Below, piece by piece: positions 58,778-64,000 of a DNA stretch of 64,000 bases (positions are counted from its first letter, which is position 1; every line of letters starts with the position of its first letter). The stretch spans positions 1 through 64,000 of the forward strand of contig JAUIBT010000014.1 of the NCBI GenBank assembly GCA_030428255.1, written 5' to 3'. The notes below the pieces were generated by a model. That model was not told the DNA's origin and did not search any database. It saw only the letters and a program-made list of their open reading frames with translations. Source of the DNA: Alphaproteobacteria bacterium (GTDB taxonomy: Bacteria; Pseudomonadota; Alphaproteobacteria; UBA7985; JAUIBT01). A program made the position numbers and the translations under genes.

Positions 58778-60592
58778 TCACTCACACATCGCAAATTCCT
58801 TGGAGTTCAAATTGCTTGCCGTTTCCGACAAGACGTACATGTGTTCAACATCATACTCGATCACAAGTTCGAATTTTACTTGTCTCTCAACTCGCATACA
58901 TTCACTTCTAAGAGTTTGTGCAACTTGGAACGAGATAGTCCCACTATGATCGCTTAATTCTGTAAATTCGATATCCACAGGATTATAGTAGGCGAGATCG
59001 TATCCCAATTCTCGTGGTAATAACTTGTTCGCTATGGCACTTTCTACCGATATGGTTCGTCCTAGATATCCTATCGTGCCATCATTTTTATAGAGTTTCG
59101 CAAAATTGTTATAAGTTCGCATAACTCGATGAAACGCGGGATCTGCATGCGATGTATTGTCACTTAATAAATACCTATTTGCCAAGAAATTGTAAATTCG
59201 ATACTTTGAAATTGTTGGCAATTTATCAGGTGGTTTGGAACTATCGTTGAAATTCCAGGGCACCCAACTTTCCTTAGGGTCACTGACGCAATCTTCATAT
59301 TGGTCTACCTCACGGTCATTTGCCTCACTTTGCCACAAGCAAGGGCTTCCCAGGTGATGTATGGACAGCTCAAGTGGTATATAATGTGATTTCATCATCG
59401 CATCCAGCGCATTGCTAAAAGACATACTCGTTAGGTCATGTAGGCCTCTACCCCGAAAAATATATACCGTTCCAATTCTTGCATTTTCAACCGCACATTC
59501 CAGTAGGAAGTAGTCGAGGTAAAAAGCAAACTCAGTAGCAGGATTGCAACGAATATCGCTATTATCAAAATGCAAATCTTCGTTATCTTCGATTGATTTG
59601 TCAGCAATTGCTCTAAAACTGTCAAGCCCAAGCCGAATGCCTATTTGGTCTATATCGATATACGTTCCGCTTCCGATATCGCTTGAAACAAGAGACTGCA
59701 ATTCAGAATATCCGAGTTGCGTTACGTCACGATCTACACTAAGTGACCACCGTTCGGTGTCCAACAATTCGTCTTTATAGAAATAATTGTATTGCCCGTC
59801 TTTAAAGGCAATCTCACCTCCTCCTGCTTTTCCCGCATTAGATGTGGATACCCCGTGTTGGGCAATTTCAGTCAACTGCTTGTGCGTCAATTGATATGCG
59901 ATTCTAACTGGTATCAATTTAGCAGCCCTTTTTATGTCCGGAGCTACCGTCAAAAGCAAATGTGCCTGTTCCAATGTGCGAATTTCTGATGCATCTTTGT
60001 CAACCTCAAAATTCGTATTACTAATGTCTACGTTCCCTGATCCAGTATTGCTCACGTCACCTTGTATGATGATACCGTTGTTTTCAGTGACTGTATTGAG
60101 ATCGGGGTCTTGATCAGCAAACAAAATAGTCCGCTTTAAGCAGGTTTGCTCTAAACTTCCGCCACGGTTTTCAAGCGTCCAGGCCTGTATCTCCAGCATC
60201 TCAGAACCATCGAGATTGCTAAAATCGGCATGGATATAGAGGCCAGGTTCATTTACTGCCTGGAGAGATGCCTCGATCATGTCCACGTACTGGTCAGAGC
60301 CACCTTGATCTAATTTCGCCAGCAAGCCCAAGCCAGAGACATCAAAGAATGATTGGTCAGGAAACACCTCTTGAATGCCTGACAAGACATCTTTCTCAAT
60401 TTGGTAGCTTGTGCGCGTCTTTGGGCCCTTGCGAAAATAGAAGAGTTTCTTCGCCTCCTCAGCGTTGCATGAACGGTCTATCCGAATTCCGTTCAGCTCA
60501 GAAAACAGCTCTGTGCGGTCAATGCCTTGTCCCAGGGCCGTGCTGGTGGTCAGCCACGCCATTCCCATCGTTAGGATTGTCAAAAGCTTCAT
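58778..60592 (-). CDS. Exported array protein L1 (unknown, NTF2-like C-terminus)
   Basis: About 604 residues. Signal peptide (MKLLTILTMGMAWLTTSTALG), then a first domain (about 20-175) shared almost unchanged with L2. A short Gly/Asn-rich link follows (NNGIIIQGDVSNTGSGNV, about 176-193), then a middle part unlike that of L2 or L3. The C-terminal about 130 residues have FAKLYKNDGTIGYLGRTISV, resembling the NTF2-like domain pattern LYxDxVxYYGxxxS found at the ends of other exported proteins. The ATG at 60592 starts the signal peptide; the frame is open seven codons more. No known family covers the whole. AT-rich, unlike the chromosome around it. Confidence 0.7.
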   Translation of the reverse strand: MKLLTILTMGMAWLTTSTALGQGIDRTELFSELNGIRIDRSCNAEEAKKLFYFRKGPKTRTSYQIEKDVLSGIQEVFPDQSFFDVSGLGLLAKLDQGGSDQYVDMIEASLQAVNEPGLYIHADFSNLDGSEMLEIQAWTLENRGGSLEQTCLKRTILFADQDPDLNTVTENNGIIIQGDVSNTGSGNVDISNTNFEVDKDASEIRTLEQAHLLLTVAPDIKRAAKLIPVRIAYQLTHKQLTEIAQHGVSTSNAGKAGGGEIAFKDGQYNYFYKDELLDTERWSLSVDRDVTQLGYSELQSLVSSDIGSGTYIDIDQIGIRLGLDSFRAIADKSIEDNEDLHFDNSDIRCNPATEFAFYLDYFLLECAVENARIGTVYIFRGRGLHDLTSMSFSNALDAMMKSHYIPLELSIHHLGSPCLWQSEANDREVDQYEDCVSDPKESWVPWNFNDSSKPPDKLPTISKYRIYNFLANRYLLSDNTSHADPAFHRVMRTYNNFAKLYKNDGTIGYLGRTISVESAIANKLLPRELGYDLAYYNPVDIEFTELSDHSGTISFQVAQTLRSECMRVERQVKFELVIEYDVEHMYVLSETASNLNSKEFAMCE

Positions 60593-61135
60593 ATGTAAGC
60601 AGTCCCGAGTCATGAAATCTTAACGAAGACAGACTGCCATGGCTGAATGACCTTTTCCAGACCTTCCGAGTTCTGTCACCTAGTAAGCCGATTTGGCTCA
60701 CGCACACCAAGCTCATCGTGTGCAAAGGAAGCCATTGCACAAGGATCGTTAATCCCAATGCTCGTAAGTAGGGCAATGTCGTAGTCAGTGCTGCTAATGA
60801 GCACGATGAGCGTGTCTTGGCAGCTGTTTGCGAATGCGGTGTTAGAAACAAACACAAAGAGAATCACAGTTGAAACCAAATTGAACATTTAGCAATACCT
60901 TTTCACGCTTTTGCTCAACACCTTGCTGCTTTCGGAGACGATCGCAATATCATCTCCGCTGCCAGTGAGTATGAGGCGATTCTGACTGACACCACTAATC
61001 CTTCGACAATTGTCGGAGACCTCAAAATTCAGGCGAAACACCGCTTCCACCGAATTCAACGAAATTGCAGCAATTTGCAAATCATCTATATTCCAATATT
61101 CAGCGCTCGTCCACTTCGCAAAATATGCCAACTTA
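60053..61135. repeat. Long direct repeat, left copy (about 1.08 kb)
   Basis: This stretch matches 62083-63165 at a constant offset of 2030 bp. It covers the C-terminal coding part of L2, the small ORF S1 and the N-terminal coding part of L1. Similarity is highest around 60520-60730, where I see no differences, and falls towards both ends. Confidence 0.8.
60676..60888 (-). CDS. Small exported protein S1 (70 aa) between array genes
   Basis: A signal peptide (MFNLVSTVILFVFVSNTAFA) is followed by NSCQDTLIVLISSTDYD and a charged tail ending EPNRLTR. Its ATG follows the L2 stop with no gap (TAAATG), so it is translationally coupled to L2. It is repeated between L3 and L2, where the start codon is lost. 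A chaperone, immunity-like or anchoring role could be imagined, but nothing in the sequence proves one. Confidence 0.6.
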   Translation of the reverse strand: MFNLVSTVILFVFVSNTAFANSCQDTLIVLISSTDYDIALLTSIGINDPCAMASFAHDELGVREPNRLTR

Positions 61136-62622
61136 TCTCTTACGATTCGATCAAGCGACATGCTTTTTCCATAGTAGCTAACTTTGCGATCGGCTCTGTA
61201 AAGAGACGCGAGATGGTCGGACGTGCGATCGGTTGACAGATATCTAGTTTGTAAGAAACTTAAGGCATCTGAAAATGTAATTTCTTCGATCGGTGTTGTT
61301 AGAAGCTCTTGTCCACTTTGTTTGAGAAACTGCGAAAGCTCCCCCGGTTCCATCAATTGACATATTTGCTTATCACCTTCGTTTCCGTGGAGGTCCGTCA
61401 CATAACAATCACCTGCCCAGGTGCTAATATGCACCATCATAGGGATTGCATCGAGCTCTTGGTTTTGATTTACCAACGTAGGCAAAGCGGAATATGGAAT
61501 TTCACCGAATATGAATCCATCATAATTTGAAAACTGGCCTTCCATATCACAAGCGTAAAGTAAAAAACGTCCCCCTCTTGGGCCATCGAAATTCGCATAT
61601 CGGCAATTTCTTCCTGCCTTTTCGAATTTTCGTTTAATTTCCGCAATGGTATCACGGCCAAGCTGAATTGAAACACGATTAAATCCCCCTGCATCAATCT
61701 GAATTGACGGTCCAGAATATGTCGGTCGTTGCCAGCTCCCATGGTACCAATGCCCTTTTATTCTATCTTCTAAAAAATATTGAGTTCTGTCATTTTGTGG
61801 ATCCCTCATAATTTGGCCGTCCGAAAATCTGTAACACTTGTATGAACTCGACTTGAAATTTGGCCAATCCATAACATACTTGCAATCATCGCTATCTTCT
61901 AATGTCGATAACACAGCATCGTCAAACTGTATTGCAACGTTTAACGGAATAATTCTCTGTGCTAGAAGTTTATCACTTCTTGTGACCAACAGAGAAATCG
62001 CGTCGCTAACGTTTTTTATGTCAAAAGCGTTTTGTTGAAGTAGATTTTGAATTATGTTTATCGTGCCCGCCCCAGAATTGTTCACGTCACCTTGTATGAT
62101 GATACCGTTGTTTTCAGTTACTGAATTAAGATCGTGTTCTTGATCAGCAAACAAAATAGTCCGCCTTAGACAGGCCTGCTCTAATTTCCCGCCAACCTGT
62201 TCAACTGTCCAGGCTTGTATCTCTAGCATCTCAGAATCTTCAAGGTTGCTATAATCGGCATGGATATAGAGGCCAGGTTCGTTTACTGCCTGGAGAGATG
62301 CCTTAATCATGTCCACGTACTGGTCAGATCCTCCTTGATCTAATTTGGCCAGCAAGCCCAAGCCAGAGACATCAAAGAATGATTGGTCAGGAAACACCTC
62401 TTGGAGGTTTGACAGAACGTCCTTCTCAATTTGGTAGCTTGTGTGCGTCTTTGGGCCCTTGCGAAAATAGAAGAGTTTCTTCGCGTCTTGGGCGTTGCAT
62501 GAACGGTCTGTCCGAATTGCGTTCAGCTCAGAAAACAGCTCTGTGCGGTCAATGCCTTGTCCCAGGGCCGTGCTGGTGGTCAGCCACGCCATTCCCATCG
62601 TTAGGATTGTCAAAAGCTTCAT
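60889..62622 (-). CDS. Exported array protein L2 (unknown, NTF2-like C-terminus)
   Basis: About 577 residues with the same signal peptide and first domain as L1, then the NNGIIIQGDVNNSGAGTINI link, an unrelated middle, and a C-terminal domain with SLYRADRKVSYYGKSMSLDR, KLAYFAKWTSAEYWNIDDLQ and VFRLNFEVSDNCRRISGV. The last about 85 residues are almost the same in L3. So L2 shares its start with L1 and its end with L3, as expected if recombination shuffles the middle parts. Several Cys in the mature part could form disulfides in the periplasm. Confidence 0.7.
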   Translation of the reverse strand: MKLLTILTMGMAWLTTSTALGQGIDRTELFSELNAIRTDRSCNAQDAKKLFYFRKGPKTHTSYQIEKDVLSNLQEVFPDQSFFDVSGLGLLAKLDQGGSDQYVDMIKASLQAVNEPGLYIHADYSNLEDSEMLEIQAWTVEQVGGKLEQACLRRTILFADQEHDLNSVTENNGIIIQGDVNNSGAGTINIIQNLLQQNAFDIKNVSDAISLLVTRSDKLLAQRIIPLNVAIQFDDAVLSTLEDSDDCKYVMDWPNFKSSSYKCYRFSDGQIMRDPQNDRTQYFLEDRIKGHWYHGSWQRPTYSGPSIQIDAGGFNRVSIQLGRDTIAEIKRKFEKAGRNCRYANFDGPRGGRFLLYACDMEGQFSNYDGFIFGEIPYSALPTLVNQNQELDAIPMMVHISTWAGDCYVTDLHGNEGDKQICQLMEPGELSQFLKQSGQELLTTPIEEITFSDALSFLQTRYLSTDRTSDHLASLYRADRKVSYYGKSMSLDRIVRDKLAYFAKWTSAEYWNIDDLQIAAISLNSVEAVFRLNFEVSDNCRRISGVSQNRLILTGSGDDIAIVSESSKVLSKSVKRYC

Positions 62623-63165
62623 ATGTAAGCAGTCCCGAGTCATGAAATCTTAACGAAGACAGACTGCCATGGCTGAATGACCTTTTCCAGACCTTCCGAG
62701 TTCTGTCACCTAGTAAGCCGATTTGGCTCACGCACACCAAGCTCATCGTGTGCAAAGGAAGCCATTGCATCAGGGTCGTTATACCAAATTCTCGTGAGGG
62801 GGGCATTGTCGTAGTCAGTGCTGCTAATGAGCACGATGAGCGTGTCTTGGCAGCTGTTTGCGAATGCGGTGCTAGAAACAAAAACGAGGAAACCAAAGTT
62901 GTGATTAAATCAGAAATTTAGCAATGCTTTTTCACGCTCTTGTTCAACACTTTGCTGCTTTCGGAGAAAATCACAATATCATCGCCGCTGCCATTGAGTA
63001 TGAGACGATTTTGACTGACGCCACTTATCTTTCGACAATTGTCGGAGACCTCAAAATTCAGGCGAAACACCACTTCAACCGAATTCGACGAAATTGCGGC
63101 AATTTGCAAATCATCTATATTCCAATATTCAGCGTTCGTCCATTTCGCAAAATACGCCATTTTAT
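62083..63165. repeat. Long direct repeat, right copy (about 1.08 kb)
   Basis: The counterpart of 60053-61135. It covers the L3 C-terminal coding part, the damaged small ORF S2 and the L2 N-terminal coding part. Confidence 0.8.
62706..62909 (-). pseudogene. Small exported ORF S2, start codon lost
   Basis: The frame reads NFGFLVFVSSTAFANSCQDT and ends EPNRLTR like S1, but where S1 has TAAATG this copy has TAA, then ATTTC, then an in-frame TGA (62910-62912) and no ATG. It therefore lacks a normal start. Differences from S1 cluster in DNAPLTRIWYNDPDA. Confidence 0.6.
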
Positions 63166-64000
63166 CGCTTACAATCTGAGAAACTGCTTTCTCCTCACCG
63201 TAATATTCAACTGATTTATCAGCTGGATAGAGTGAGCGAAAATGAGATGGCGTGCGTTCTTGCGATATGTAACTAAGTTTCAAAAATCGCGAAATATTTT
63301 CAGCGTCGATAGAAAGGTGCATTTGGTTTAAAGCAGGCATATTTGTCTGAACGGTACCCGAGGAATATTCTTCGTTAGTTATCCAACTACGATTAGGTTC
63401 GCTTACGCAATCAGGATGCAACCAGCCATATGTCATAGTAACTTGACTTCTGAAATTTTCCCATTCTTGAGCGACTTCCGCATTAGTTTTCCCGTCACCA
63501 TCGTAGCGAACCGGGACACTATCGAAGCATTCTGTGGGTCCAGAGAAGGTCAATAAAGAAAGCGGTATCTCATCTGAATTCATAAATTTAGCAAGTGTTT
63601 CCTCATTTATAGAATCAGATAAGAATGATCTACCGAAAACATAACTCGTAAACTGCGGCCGACCAGTATAGCAATCGACATACGCAACATCACCTGCATT
63701 TTCAAGCTCTGTGATCGCTTTGCAAGTTATCGGAATTTTAGCTTCTTGCTGCATATTTTCTCGGCGTGTTATGTCAGAATAGCTGCTCTTTCCTAACTCC
63801 AAAGACAGCTCTGGGATTTGCATTGTCGGCCCACCGTTATACCTTGTGATACTTGTGTAGGAATCTTCCCCTTCGATGTACGATAACGACCAAAGCTTCG
63901 CAGTTATGATACCCTGTTGAATGGCGTAAAACAGCCTACCATCTTTAAATTTCACTTGATAAACTAGAGCATTATTCGAGTTAGGATCGTTGTTTGTGCT
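62918..64000 (-). CDS. Exported array protein L3, partial (runs off the window)
   Basis: The frame is open to the right edge; about 360 C-terminal residues are visible, and the first ATG inside is at 63955 but is internal. The middle differs from L1 and L2; the end has SLYPADKSVEYYGEEKAVSQ, KMAYFAKWTNAEYWNIDDLQ and VFRLNFEVSDNCRKISGV, nearly that of L2. The N-terminus with signal peptide must lie beyond the window, so the array has at least three members. Confidence 0.7.
   Translation of the reverse strand, partial: STNNDPNSNNALVYQVKFKDGRLFYAIQQGIITAKLWSLSYIEGEDSYTSITRYNGGPTMQIPELSLELGKSSYSDITRRENMQQEAKIPITCKAITELENAGDVAYVDCYTGRPQFTSYVFGRSFLSDSINEETLAKFMNSDEIPLSLLTFSGPTECFDSVPVRYDGDGKTNAEVAQEWENFRSQVTMTYGWLHPDCVSEPNRSWITNEEYSSGTVQTNMPALNQMHLSIDAENISRFLKLSYISQERTPSHFRSLYPADKSVEYYGEEKAVSQIVSDKMAYFAKWTNAEYWNIDDLQIAAISSNSVEVVFRLNFEVSDNCRKISGVSQNRLILNGSGDDIVIFSESSKVLNKSVKKHC

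Noticed and set aside
60519-62896. Overlapping frames at 60519-60857 and 62549-62896 (minus) reading HSQTAAKTRSSC
   Set aside because: They overlap the small exported ORF and the signal-peptide region of the L genes; no signal, domain or ribosome site favours them, though they stay open in both copies.

Overview
This window looks like part of the chromosome of a free-living, probably aquatic alphaproteobacterium. Most of it is GC-rich. It carries a complete FixL/FixJ/FixK-type oxygen-sensing cascade next to a ccoNOQP-ccoGHIS cbb3 oxidase cluster, an ectoine hydrolase-like peptidase and a homoprotocatechuate pathway, a combination common in marine Alphaproteobacteria. The genus cannot be named from the sequence alone.

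Layout. 1-3002: the 3' remnant of a filamentous-haemagglutinin/CdiA-like gene, broken by two families of small structured repeats and by an intact IS701-family element with a CTAG target duplication. 2975-7936: a sulfide/persulfide and sulfur-transport cluster (DUF442 protein, two YeeE/YedE half-transporters, persulfide dioxygenase, SulP permease) with two ATTC-N8-GAAT operator-like palindromes in the divergent promoter. 8142-9853: a small accessory cluster of an 82-residue exported peptide, a LicD-like transferase, a PqqD-like protein and a cytidylyltransferase. 9887-16405: fixJ, fixL, hemN, an Hsp20-like gene, a two-domain universal stress protein and a FixK-like regulator, with TTGA-N6-TCAA boxes. 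16814-25267: the cbb3 oxidase structural and assembly genes.

25496-36812: metabolic and housekeeping genes (acyl-CoA ligase-like, YigZ, DoeA-like peptidase, FAD-linked hydroxyacid dehydrogenase, alpha/beta hydrolase, two LysR regulators, a large Sel1-repeat protein). 36840-37097: a dead IS5-family fragment. 37180-42449: homoprotocatechuate meta-cleavage operon hpaFEDGH, divergent from its MarR regulator hpaR, with a clear palindromic operator. 42564-46185: DUF302 protein, bacterioferritin, an ArsR/permease pair with a perfect operator, and an exported unknown. 46670: tRNA-Arg(CCG). 47192-49072: TPR-sulfotransferase.

49806-64000 is accessory DNA: a tightly coupled four-gene methyltransferase/RhuM/helicase/GIY-YIG operon (restriction- or defence-like), a tyrosine integrase, then AT-rich DNA with a tandem array of exported proteins. 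Neighbouring array copies share near-identical N-terminal coding regions but have unrelated middles, and a tiny exported ORF sits between copies. The array runs off the right edge.

The strongest candidates for something new are the tandem array (58778-64000), the LicD/PqqD/cytidylyltransferase/peptide cluster (8142-9853), and the six-copy structured repeat whose inner hairpin changes sequence while keeping its base pairing.
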